The notes beneath the pieces are model-generated. The model was not told the DNA's origin and did no database searches. It was given only the letters and a program-made list of their open reading frames with translations. From JAMCRM01 sp035561075 (lineage in GTDB: Bacteria; Acidobacteriota; Terriglobia; Bryobacterales; Bryobacteraceae), in assembly GCA_035561075.1 (NCBI GenBank), contig DATMYF010000013.1, positions 62,001 to 126,000 on the forward strand: 64,000 nucleotides of DNA, written 5' to 3'. Position numbers and translations under genes: made by a program. Positions 1 through 10,989 of this stretch are shown here, one piece after another (the stretch's first letter is position 1; the number at the start of each line of letters is the position of its first letter).

Positions 1-1533
1 AACCGCGGGGATCTCGATGGCGTCCGGCTGTTCAGCCCCCTGACGGTGGAGAAGTTCACCACCCCGCAATCGCCCTCCGACCAGCACATCCTGCGTGGCC
101 TCGGCTGGGACATCGATTCGCCGTTCTCCAGCAACCGCGGCGAGCTGTTCCCGGTCGGATCCTTCGGCCACACGGGCTTTACCGGCACGTCCATGTGGAT
201 GGATCCCGTGACCAAGAGCTACGTCATCCTGCTCACCAACAGCGTCCACCCGATCCGCGGGAAGTCCATCGTCGACCTGCGCGGCAAGGTCGCCACCATC
301 AGCGCCGCCGCGCTGGGGGTGGACGTCCAGGACATCACCATCACGGGCTACAGCGAAACCATAGTCGGGGCGGGCCTGCACCGCGATGTGGGGCGCAATG
401 GCGAAACCCTGACCGGACTCGACGTGCTGGAAGCCCAACACTTCCAGCCGCTGCTGAACAAACGCGTCGGCCTCATCACCAACCACACCGGTATCGACCG
501 CATGGGACGCCGCAACATCGACCTGATGCGGGCGGCCGGGGTCCAACTCACCGCCCTGTTCTCTCCCGAGCACGGTTTCATGGGAGCCGAGGACCGCGAG
601 GGAATCGGCGACAGCACCGACCCCGCTACCGGAATCCGGGTGTTCAGCCTCTACGGCAAGACCCGCCGGCCCACGCCCGAGATGCTGAAGGGTCTCGACG
701 CCCTGGTCTTCGACATCCAGGACATCGGGGTGCGCTTCTACACCTACGAAACCACCATGGCCTACGCGATGGAGGCTGCCGCCAAGGCCGGCATTCCGTA
801 TTACGTGCTCGACCGGCCCAACCCCATCAACGGCGTCCACGTGGAAGGCCCCATGCTCGATGGCGACAAGCTCTCCTTCGTCGGTTACTACCCGCTGCCG
901 TTGCGCCACGGCCTGACAATGGGGGAACTAGCGCAGCTTTTCAACACGGAAAACAAGATTGGGGCGAGCCTGACAGTGGTGCCGATGAAGGACTGGCATC
1001 GCGGCGACTGGTTTGACGCCACGAGCCTCCCGTGGGTGAACCCCTCGCCCAACATGCGCAGCCTGAATGCCGCCCTGCTCTACCCCGGGGTGGCCATGCT
1101 GGAGTACGCCAAGAACTATTCCGTGGGCCGTGGCACCGACGCGCCCTTCGAGCAGACAGGAGCCGAGTTCATGGTTGCACGCGATCTGACGGCCTACTTG
1201 AATAAGCGATTAGTGCCCGGCGTGCGGCTCTATGCCACCAAGCTGAAACCCGCCTCCTCCAATCTTGAGGGCAAGGAGATCGAGGGTATCCGCTTTGTCA
1301 TCACCAATCGCGAGGCATTCGATTCGTCGCGGCTGGGAATCGAAATTGCCTGCGCCCTGCAGCATCTCTATCCCGGCAAGATCGATCTGGCGGCCAACGC
1401 AAAGCTGATCGGCAACACCGGGGTGATGAAGGCGATCGAAGAAGGCACGGACCCCCGCAGTATTCAGATCCGCATGGATGAGGAACTGCGGCCCTTCCTG
1501 GAACTGCGGGCTAAATACCTGCTCTATAGATAG
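1..1533 (+). CDS. Serine hydrolase - DUF1343 (NamZ-like) fusion, 5' end outside window
   Basis: The frame is open from base 1, so the gene begins upstream of the window. The first ~100 visible residues look like the end of a beta-lactamase/PBP-type serine hydrolase: a GHTGFTG motif (visible residues 56-62) fits the third active-site box (HTG in place of KTG), followed by MDP..VILLTN. From about residue 135 to the end the protein is a DUF1343 domain (VGLITNHTG, SPEHGF, FDIQDIGVRFYTY). Characterised DUF1343 proteins (NamZ) are exo-beta-N-acetylmuramidases that release MurNAc from peptidoglycan fragments, so wall recycling or degradation is the likely role. The SxxK serine of the hydrolase half lies outside the window and cannot be checked. 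No terminator is obvious before carB, 130 bases downstream. Confidence 0.85.
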   Translation, partial: NRGDLDGVRLFSPLTVEKFTTPQSPSDQHILRGLGWDIDSPFSSNRGELFPVGSFGHTGFTGTSMWMDPVTKSYVILLTNSVHPIRGKSIVDLRGKVATISAAALGVDVQDITITGYSETIVGAGLHRDVGRNGETLTGLDVLEAQHFQPLLNKRVGLITNHTGIDRMGRRNIDLMRAAGVQLTALFSPEHGFMGAEDREGIGDSTDPATGIRVFSLYGKTRRPTPEMLKGLDALVFDIQDIGVRFYTYETTMAYAMEAAAKAGIPYYVLDRPNPINGVHVEGPMLDGDKLSFVGYYPLPLRHGLTMGELAQLFNTENKIGASLTVVPMKDWHRGDWFDATSLPWVNPSPNMRSLNAALLYPGVAMLEYAKNYSVGRGTDAPFEQTGAEFMVARDLTAYLNKRLVPGVRLYATKLKPASSNLEGKEIEGIRFVITNREAFDSSRLGIEIACALQHLYPGKIDLAANAKLIGNTGVMKAIEEGTDPRSIQIRMDEELRPFLELRAKYLLYR

Positions 1534-1662
1534 GCCGCCAAAAATCAGATCGCGGAATGGGGTCCGTCTCGCTCATAATGGGCATTGCCGCGCCACTATA
1601 ACCGGCGGGCGCGAAACCTGACATAATTTTCTTTACCGCAGCCGTTCGACGGACTCCGCTAC

Positions 1663-4902
<3,240 letters not shown>

Positions 4903-4909
4903 GGTAGAT

Positions 4910-4940
4910 GGGGCGGGCACCAAGCCCGCCCCGTTTTCTT
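4910..4940 (+). terminator. Rho-independent terminator of carB
   Basis: A perfect 9-bp GC-rich stem (4910-4918 with 4924-4932) with a 5-base loop is followed by GTTTTCTT. It starts 8 bases after the carB stop and lies between carB and the convergent transpeptidase gene, whose stop is at 4943. Confidence 0.85.
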
Positions 4941-4942
4941 GT

Positions 4943-6166
4943 CTATTCCACGCTGCAGCAGATCTGCGTTGAAATCAGCGACGCCGCCGGCGACCCTGCC
5001 GGTTGCGCCGCGAAGTATTCCTGGCGCGAGAGGTTCTTGTACACCTGCCCGGCAATTCCGGCGGCTTGTGGGCCGATGGCCGGACCGCCGCCCGTCAGCA
5101 ACACCACCACCGCGAGTTTCCGCGGTCCCTGGTCGTTGAACGATCCGAACCAGCCCAGGTGGGTGCGGCTCTCCGTGCACGTGCCGGTCTTGCCGGCGAT
5201 GGGTTCCTCCTGCTGCGCGCGGCGTGCGGTGCCGAACTGCACGGCTCCCAGCATCCCCGGCTTCAGCACTGGAAGGTATGGCTGAATATTCAGGTGGCGC
5301 TTCACCCGCGGGTGGAAGTGGGCCACTTCCGCCGCGCTGGTCGGATACTGCAAATAGTAAAGAGTCCCACCGTTGGCGATGGCAGACATCAAAGCCGCCA
5401 GTTGCAGGGGCGTCTGCGAAATCTCCTCGCCGAAACTGGTAAGCATTCCCACGCCGCCGTTCTTGGGAGGAGCAGCCGGGAAGTGCCCGGGATGCTCGCC
5501 CCGGATATCCAACCCCGCCTTCTCCCCGTACCCGAACAGCCGCGCGTAGTGGCTCACGCGATCGTACCCCAGTTTGATCCCCAGGTTGGCGAAATAAGGA
5601 TTGCTCGACGTCGCGATCGCCCGGGTCAGGTTACTATGCCTTCCCAGGCGCGACACGGCCGAGCCTTTGTCGATGATTCCCTCGCTCAGCGCTGCCAGCG
5701 CAACCGGAACCTTGATGGTGGAGCACGGTTGGAAACCGCTGCCCAGCGCCAGTTTCTGGTTCACCATGCTGAGAATTCGGCCAGTGGCGGTGTCCACCAC
5801 GACCACTGCGCCGTTGAAGGGGCCCAGCGCCTCGACCGCTGCCCGGCGAACGCTCAGGTCTTCGCCGTCTACGTTGTCACCCACGGTGGAATCCGCGTAG
5901 GTCGGCACCGTCCACGGGCCGCCGCGGACGACGGGACCACCCACCGTCCTCCTGCGCTCGTACGATGCCTTCTTGACCCTGGCCTTCTTCCGGAACTTGG
6001 CGGTAGTGGCAGACCGCTTCTTCACGACAGTGGTGCGATGTCGTGTTCCGGACGTCCTTCGCCTCTTCGAGGTCGACGCCCCAAAGGCCATGGTGGTGAA
6101 CAGAATGAAGATAACCGCGAGCGATATCGATCGCGAAGACAGGAATAGTCCCGTAGACCTCAGCAT
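4943..6166 (-). CDS. Penicillin-binding transpeptidase domain protein
   Basis: A 407-aa D,D-transpeptidase-type serine acyltransferase acting on peptidoglycan outside the membrane. The ATG at 6166 places a signal/anchor at residues 11-30 (SRSISLAVIFILFTTMAFG); longer open-frame extensions upstream have no such segment. A very basic Lys/Arg/Thr/Ser stretch (31-75) precedes the catalytic domain. All three active-site boxes are present: S149-T-I-K152, S187-S-N189 and K326-T-G328. No N-terminal dimerisation or glycosyltransferase domain is present, so it is much shorter than a class A or B high-molecular-weight PBP and could be a specialised transpeptidase or carboxypeptidase. It reads toward carB and is divergent from the lipid kinase gene. 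Confidence 0.88.
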   Translation of the reverse strand: MLRSTGLFLSSRSISLAVIFILFTTMAFGASTSKRRRTSGTRHRTTVVKKRSATTAKFRKKARVKKASYERRRTVGGPVVRGGPWTVPTYADSTVGDNVDGEDLSVRRAAVEALGPFNGAVVVVDTATGRILSMVNQKLALGSGFQPCSTIKVPVALAALSEGIIDKGSAVSRLGRHSNLTRAIATSSNPYFANLGIKLGYDRVSHYARLFGYGEKAGLDIRGEHPGHFPAAPPKNGGVGMLTSFGEEISQTPLQLAALMSAIANGGTLYYLQYPTSAAEVAHFHPRVKRHLNIQPYLPVLKPGMLGAVQFGTARRAQQEEPIAGKTGTCTESRTHLGWFGSFNDQGPRKLAVVVLLTGGGPAIGPQAAGIAGQVYKNLSRQEYFAAQPAGSPAASLISTQICCSVE

Positions 6167-6352
6167 AGTAAGATCGCGAAGCCACCAGCAGCGGTGTGCT
6201 AGAGGGGGGATGAGAGCCAGAGCGTAATAACCCGGTGGAGCAACCGGACAAGTACATTTTGCCCACCCTGCTGCGTGTGCGTCAAGTTCTTTTTCCAACA
6301 TTTTACCACGGTGAAGTATACCTTCCGGCCAATGATGTGCTTCCCACGAGGC

Positions 6353-7243
6353 ATGCACGGCGGGAGCACATCCATCGTCGCGATCCTCAACGCGACCGCT
6401 GGCGGGGCAAGCGATGCCACCGAGCGCGTGTCCGCCGCGTTCGCCGCGCAAGGCGCCGCCGCACAAGTGCTCACGGCCGCTACCGGCGACGCCCTCCAGG
6501 ATGCCGCCCGCACAGCCCTTGCAGCCGGTGCGTCCGCAGTTGCCGCCGGAGGAGGAGATGGCACCGTCAGCGCTGTCGCTTCGGTACTGGCGGGTACCGG
6601 AGTGTCGCTCGGAATTCTGCCGCTCGGAACCCTCAATCATTTCGCAAAAGACCTGGGCCTGCCGCTCGACCTCAACACGGCGGTTGAAGTTATCCTCAAA
6701 AACCGACCCGCCTCCGTGGATGCCGCCGAGGTCAACGGCCGCATTTTCGTCAACAATTCCAGCCTCGGCCTCTACCCCATGCTCGTCCAACAGCGGGAAC
6801 TGCACCAGTCGCTGGGCCGCGGCAAATGGCCGGCATTCGTCTGGGCAGGGCTCTCGGCGCTACGCTGGTACCCATTCCTCACCCTGCGCATCGAGACCGC
6901 CGGCCGCAAACTGCTGCGCCGCACCCCTTTCCTGTTTATCGGCAATAACGTGTACGATATCCAGGGCTTCCGCATCGGCTCGCGTGTTTCGATTTCGGAA
7001 GGACAGATGTGCATCTACGGCCTGCACCGCACCGGCCGGCTCGCGCTCGCCAGGTTGGCGCTCTCCGCCCTCTTCGGCCGCCTTCACAACCAGCGCGATT
7101 TCGATTCCCTCTGTGCCACTGAGGTGTGGATCGATTCCCCTCGCCGCCGCCTGCACGTGGCCGTGGATGGCGAGGTCACCGTCATGCGCCCCCCACTTCA
7201 CTATCTGATCCGCCCCGGAGCCCTGCGGGTGCTTCTCCCCTGA
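6353..7243 (+). CDS. Diacylglycerol/sphingosine-kinase family lipid kinase (YegS-like)
   Basis: Contains the DAGK catalytic core: GGGDGTVSAVASVL (nucleotide-binding GGGDGT) and the LPLGTLNHFAKDLGLP motif typical of bacterial YegS/DgkB/BmrU proteins. It probably phosphorylates diacylglycerol or a related lipid at the inner face of the membrane. The ATG at 6353 (MHGGSTSIVAILN) begins the conserved first strand; in-frame ATGs 6 and 7 codons upstream are alternatives. The protein is 296 aa, about the usual length. The stop is 5 bases before the phosphoesterase ATG, so the two are likely co-transcribed. Confidence 0.88.
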   Translation: MHGGSTSIVAILNATAGGASDATERVSAAFAAQGAAAQVLTAATGDALQDAARTALAAGASAVAAGGGDGTVSAVASVLAGTGVSLGILPLGTLNHFAKDLGLPLDLNTAVEVILKNRPASVDAAEVNGRIFVNNSSLGLYPMLVQQRELHQSLGRGKWPAFVWAGLSALRWYPFLTLRIETAGRKLLRRTPFLFIGNNVYDIQGFRIGSRVSISEGQMCIYGLHRTGRLALARLALSALFGRLHNQRDFDSLCATEVWIDSPRRRLHVAVDGEVTVMRPPLHYLIRPGALRVLLP

Positions 7244-7248
7244 CCGCC

Positions 7249-8088
7249 ATGCGCGTGATTCTGCACATCTCCGACCTTCACTTCGGCCGCATCGATTACC
7301 GCATGCTGGGCCCGCTCTCGGCTGCAATCCACCAGACCGCGCCCCACCTCGTAGCCGTCTCCGGCGACCTCACGCAACGCGCCCGGCCACGCGAATTCCG
7401 CGAGGCACGGGACTTCCTGGCCACTCTGCCCCGCCCCCAGATCATCGTGCCCGGCAATCACGATGTCCCCATGCACGATCCTGTAGCCCGCTTTCTGTGG
7501 CCCTTGCGCAACTGGGAACACCACTTCGGCGATGACATGGAGCCGGTCTACCAGGATCAGGAAATCGTGGTGGCGGGCGTCAACACCGCGCGCTCCCTTA
7601 CCGTGAAGGGCGGACGCATCAACCTCTCCCAGATCGAGTGGGTGTTGAGCCGTATTTGCGATGTCGATGACCGCGTCACCAAGGTCATTGTCACGCACCA
7701 CCCGTTCGCTTTGCCCGCGGGCCATAATGAGCGCGAACTCGTGGGCCGTGCCCGCCGCGCCATGGCGCATTTCGCCCGCTGCGGCGCGGACCTCTTCCTG
7801 GCCGGCCACCTCCACCTGGGCTATGCGGTCCACACCGCCGAGCGGTACCGGATCGCCGGGCACTCCGCGCTCGTCGTGCAGGCCGGTACCGCGGTCTCCA
7901 CGCGCGGCCGCGGGGAGCTGAACTCCTTCAACGTGCTGCGCATCGAGCATCCCTCAATCGAGGTGGAGCGCTGGGAATGGAGCGTCCGGCCCGAGGGCGT
8001 CATCGGGGAAGGCGGCTCAAGGGGCAAGTTCGCGCTGGCTGAAACCCAACGCTTCGAGCACGGCCCGGACGGCTGGCTGCCGGCTTAA
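7249..8088 (+). CDS. Calcineurin-like metallophosphoesterase
   Basis: A 279-aa cytoplasmic phosphoesterase with the full metallophosphatase motif series: ISDLHFG at the N-terminus, GDLTQR, GNHD, THHPF and GHLH. This pattern is shared with CpdA-like cyclic-nucleotide and phospholipid phosphodiesterases; the substrate cannot be told from sequence. The ATG at 7249 was chosen because the first metal-binding strand begins at once (MRVILHISDLHFG) and it lies 5 bases after the lipid kinase stop; the extra upstream open frame is a shadow of that gene. The last 4 bases overlap the convergent SDR gene. Confidence 0.9.
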   Translation: MRVILHISDLHFGRIDYRMLGPLSAAIHQTAPHLVAVSGDLTQRARPREFREARDFLATLPRPQIIVPGNHDVPMHDPVARFLWPLRNWEHHFGDDMEPVYQDQEIVVAGVNTARSLTVKGGRINLSQIEWVLSRICDVDDRVTKVIVTHHPFALPAGHNERELVGRARRAMAHFARCGADLFLAGHLHLGYAVHTAERYRIAGHSALVVQAGTAVSTRGRGELNSFNVLRIEHPSIEVERWEWSVRPEGVIGEGGSRGKFALAETQRFEHGPDGWLPA

Positions 8089-8834
8089 GCTGCCGTCCAG
8101 CCCCCGTCGATCGACATCACCGCACCCTGCACGAAGGCCGCCTCCGGCGAGCACAGGTACAGCACCAGGTGTGCGATCTCTTCCGGGCGACCCAGGCGGC
8201 CCACCGGCTGGCGCGCGTTCAGTTCCGCCCGGATCTTTTCCTTCTCGTGTTTGTGATACTTCTCAAGGTAGGCTTCCACGAACGGCGTATCCACCGTCCC
8301 GGGGCAGACGCAGTTTACGCGAATTTCCGTGGGGTGATCGACGGCAAGCTGCCGGGTCATGGCAACGATGGCCCCCTTGGTGGCGCAGTACGCGAAGCGC
8401 TTCCTGATCCCCACTACCCCCGCCACCGACCCGACATTCACGATCGAGCCATGCGACGCCTTGAGTGCGGGCATAGCCGCGCGCGTCACCAGGTAGGTAC
8501 CCTCCACATTCACCCGGAACAGCCGCTGGAAATCGGCCAGCTCGGTCTCCTCAACCCCGCCAACCATCCCGATGCCCGCATTGTTGACCAGAATATCGAG
8601 CTGCGGAATCGCGGCGAAGGCGGCGCGGACCGCCGATTCGTCGGTAATATCGAGGTGTAGGGCGCTGGCGTCCGGCAGTTCGCGCGCAAGCGCCTCGGCG
8701 CGGGAACGGTCGAGATCCGTCACCATCACGCGCGCACCGGCGCCGGCCAGCACCCGGCAGGTGGCCTCGCCGATGCCGCTGGCGCCTCCGGTAATCAGGG
8801 CGATGCGGCCGTCCAAACGAAAAGGAGTACTCAT
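8085..8834 (-). CDS. Short-chain dehydrogenase/reductase (SDR)
   Basis: A 249-aa classical SDR. It has the nucleotide-binding GGASGIG motif near residue 16, NNAGIG, the catalytic serine in NVGSVAGVVG, and the YCATK active-site pair, ending with the SIDGGW C-terminal motif common in 3-oxoacyl/sugar alcohol SDRs. An Asp at the end of the second strand (VTDLDRS) suggests NAD(H) preference. The substrate is not predictable. It is convergent with the phosphoesterase (4-base overlap) and its start is only 18 bases from the uracil-DNA glycosylase ATG, so the two divergent promoters must overlap the coding ends. Confidence 0.9.
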   Translation of the reverse strand: MSTPFRLDGRIALITGGASGIGEATCRVLAGAGARVMVTDLDRSRAEALARELPDASALHLDITDESAVRAAFAAIPQLDILVNNAGIGMVGGVEETELADFQRLFRVNVEGTYLVTRAAMPALKASHGSIVNVGSVAGVVGIRKRFAYCATKGAIVAMTRQLAVDHPTEIRVNCVCPGTVDTPFVEAYLEKYHKHEKEKIRAELNARQPVGRLGRPEEIAHLVLYLCSPEAAFVQGAVMSIDGGWTAA

Positions 8835-8852
8835 CCGTTGAATTGTAACGCC

Positions 8853-9533
8853 ATGGATTCACTGCGGGATGAAATTGTGGGCTGCGAGCGCTGCCCCCGG
8901 CTGCGGCTCTACTGTACGGAGGTCGCCGCGGTGAAGCGCCGCGCCTTCCGTGACCAGGAATACTGGGGGCGGCCCGTGCCACCCCTGGGCGATGCCTGTG
9001 CGAAGCTGCTGATCGTGGGACTCGCCCCGGCCGCCCACGGCGGGAACCGCACCGGCCGGATGTTCACGGGCGACCGCTCCGGCGACTGGCTCTACCGCAT
9101 ACTCCACCGCACCGGCTTCGCCTCGCAGCCGGAGAGCATCTCGCGCGACGACGGCCTGCGGCTGATCGGCGCCTACATTACCGCCGTGGCGCGCTGTGCC
9201 CCTCCGGACAACAAGCCCCTGCCCCAGGAAATCCGAAACTGCCGGCCCTTCCTCGAACGCGAACTGGAGATGCTGAAGGATTTGCGGGTGGTGGTGGCGC
9301 TGGGAAAGATCGCGTTCGACAACTACCTGGCGGTGCTCTGCGCCCGTGGAGATATCGCCCGGCGCGCACCATTCATCTTCGGGCACGGCCGAGAACACGT
9401 CACCGGGCCGGGCCAGCCTCTGCTGATCGCGTCATACCATCCCAGCCAGCAGAATACATCCACCGGCCGCCTGAACGAGCCGATGCTGTTTGATGTGTTC
9501 GACAGGGCCAGACGCGTCGCAGATCAGCCGTAA
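8853..9533 (+). CDS. Uracil-DNA glycosylase, family 5 (UDGb-type), iron-sulfur
   Basis: Removes uracil and other deaminated bases from DNA (base excision repair). The VGLAPAAHGGNRTGRMFTGD segment (residues 55-74) is diagnostic of family 5/UDGb enzymes. They lack the polar catalytic Asp/Asn of family 1 and act on uracil, hypoxanthine and related lesions. Four cysteines (C11, C14, C115, C130) fit the usual 4Fe-4S ligands. A late HPSxQN motif (SYHPSQQNTSTGRL) is also present. The ATG at 8853 is preferred over a TTG five codons upstream because it sits right before the conserved N-terminus. The length is 226 aa. Confidence 0.92.
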   Translation: MDSLRDEIVGCERCPRLRLYCTEVAAVKRRAFRDQEYWGRPVPPLGDACAKLLIVGLAPAAHGGNRTGRMFTGDRSGDWLYRILHRTGFASQPESISRDDGLRLIGAYITAVARCAPPDNKPLPQEIRNCRPFLERELEMLKDLRVVVALGKIAFDNYLAVLCARGDIARRAPFIFGHGREHVTGPGQPLLIASYHPSQQNTSTGRLNEPMLFDVFDRARRVADQP

Positions 9534-9553
9534 ATAGGGTTTATGTGCGTGAC

Positions 9554-9977
9554 TCATCCAGTCTCAGCGATAGAAGGAACCGGCGTAGCCGCCTTCTTCA
9601 GACGAACGAGCAGATACGCAATCAGAGCCCAAACGGGGATTATCAGTCACGTAATCCACGCCCATGAGCGTCTGAAAGACTGGCGTGGCACAGACCAAAA
9701 ACAACAGGACACCTTCAGCGGTTCGGAGCATCCCCGAATCCGACTTAAAACCAAGCCGCCGCTGCTTCGCCAAACGGTATGCCAGGGCTCCCAGAATAGC
9801 GTTGCTTCCGCCCACGACATTGTCCGCGTGAACCCATGTGGACAGGTGCGACAACTGCGTCACAATCGAGATTGTGCCGATCACGATGGCTATCGTAGAA
9901 CCGAAACGCCGTAAATAGAAAAAGGGGCGGGAACCTGCCCCGCCCCTTTCGAAAAGAAGTGACAGCAGCCTACGCAC
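9554..9977 (-). pseudogene. Small multi-pass membrane protein disrupted by a probable one-base insertion
   Basis: The uninterrupted frame (stop 9564) encodes ~137 aa with hydrophobic segments STIAIVIGTISIVTQL, NAILGALAY and GVLLFLVCATPVF, then turns into a non-hydrophobic tail after GVDYVTDNP. Dropping one base at 9647 switches frame and gives GVDYVLIIPVWALIAYLLVRLKKA..., a natural fourth transmembrane segment ending at a stop at 9554. I therefore read this as a four-TM protein of unknown function broken by one extra base (mutation or sequencing error). The 5' end is uncertain: the GTG at 9977 overlaps the DHOD-like stop and the terminator hairpin lies inside it, so a later GTG at 9884 may be the real start. 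No family is recognised. Confidence 0.5.
9921..9949 (-). terminator. Terminator of the PFOR / DHOD-like operon
   Basis: A perfect 11-bp stem (9921-9931 with 9939-9949) encloses a 7-base loop. Read on the minus strand it is followed by further Ts (TTTTTCTATTT), 21 bases after the DHOD-like stop. It shares the GGGGCGGG core with the carB terminator. Confidence 0.8.
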
Positions 9978-10989
9978 GCATGGCGTAAGAGCTAAGTACC
10001 TTCATGTAGTTGGTGCGTTCGAATGCCAAGGGCTGCGGAACCGCGTTGCGGCTCATCGACCCCTGCATCTGCCGGATCGAGTCGTATTCGTGGTCGTGCA
10101 GCCACTGCAGCAGTTCCGTCTGTACGGTATCCAGGTGCGAGATGCCCCGCTTCAGCAGCGCGGAAGTCATCATCGCCACCCGGGCTCCAGCCATCATCGA
10201 CTTAACGACGTCGGTAGCCGAGTGCACCCCGCCGGTGATCGCCATGTCGGCCTTCACCGCGCCGTACAGCACCGCCACCCAGTGCAGCCGCAGGAGCAGT
10301 TCGTACTGGCTGCTGAGCATCAGGTTAGGCACCACTTCGAGCGCTTCCAGGTCGTAATCCGGCTGGTAGAAGCGGTTGAACAACACCAGCCCGTCCGCCC
10401 CGGCGTCCACCAGCTTCTTGACCATGTTCGCAGGCGAACTGAAGTACGGCCCGAGCTTTACGGCCACCGGGATGTTGATGCTGGCCTTCACCGCCTTCAC
10501 CAGCTCGACGTAGTTCCGCTCCACCTGCTCACCAGTGAGCTGCGGATCCACCGGCACGTAGTAGATGTTCAGTTCGAGCGCGTCCGCGCCCGCCTGCTGC
10601 ATCTGCTTGGCGTACTCGGTCCAACCCCCGACGGAGGTGCCGTTCAGGCTGGCGATCACGGGAATCGAGACCGCCTGCTTGGCCTTCCGGATGTGCTCCA
10701 GGTAGCCTTCCGGCCCCAGGTGAAACCGCCCGACATCAGGGAACGAGGTGACGGCTTCGGGGCCGCGCTCCTCGCCGGCGGAAATCGCCCGGTCCAACTC
10801 CTGGCTGTCAATCTGGATCTGCTCCTCAAACAGCGAGTGCAGAACCACGGCGGCGGCGCCCGAATCTTCCATCCGCCGGATGTTGCCGATATCCTCGCAC
10901 AGGGGCGAGGAGGAGGCCACCAGCGGGTTCTTCAGCTTCAGCCCGAGGTAACTGGTGGACAGATCGATAGTCTTCGACAGGTCAATCAT
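9970..10989 (-). CDS. Dihydroorotate dehydrogenase-like flavoprotein
   Basis: A 339-aa TIM-barrel protein of the DHOD superfamily. It has LKLKNPLVASSSPL at the FMN-binding N-terminus, IPVIASLNG, LELNIY, IPVAVKLGPYF (the Lys strand) and ITGGVHSATDVVKSMMAGA (the phosphate-binding loop). Proteins of this 'DHOD-like' type often sit beside nifJ/PFOR and are not thought to be the pyrimidine enzyme; the reaction here is unknown. The ATG abuts the PFOR stop with no gap and has a GGAGG ribosome site inside the PFOR end, so it is translated from the same transcript. A terminator follows it. Confidence 0.85.
   Translation of the reverse strand: MIDLSKTIDLSTSYLGLKLKNPLVASSSPLCEDIGNIRRMEDSGAAAVVLHSLFEEQIQIDSQELDRAISAGEERGPEAVTSFPDVGRFHLGPEGYLEHIRKAKQAVSIPVIASLNGTSVGGWTEYAKQMQQAGADALELNIYYVPVDPQLTGEQVERNYVELVKAVKASINIPVAVKLGPYFSSPANMVKKLVDAGADGLVLFNRFYQPDYDLEALEVVPNLMLSSQYELLLRLHWVAVLYGAVKADMAITGGVHSATDVVKSMMAGARVAMMTSALLKRGISHLDTVQTELLQWLHDHEYDSIRQMQGSMSRNAVPQPLAFERTNYMKVLSSYAMRA

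Noticed and set aside
1534..1662. TGACATAAT as an extended -10 for carB
   Set aside because: A reasonable match, but no -35 and chance is high; left out.
6167..6805. N-terminal 213-residue extension of the transpeptidase frame
   Set aside because: It overlaps the lipid kinase and has no signal peptide. The ATG at 6166 gives a clean signal sequence.
4910..9949. Shared GGGGCGGG hairpins as a mobile repeat
   Set aside because: They lie exactly after gene ends with T-runs and have different loops. Ordinary GC-rich terminators explain them.
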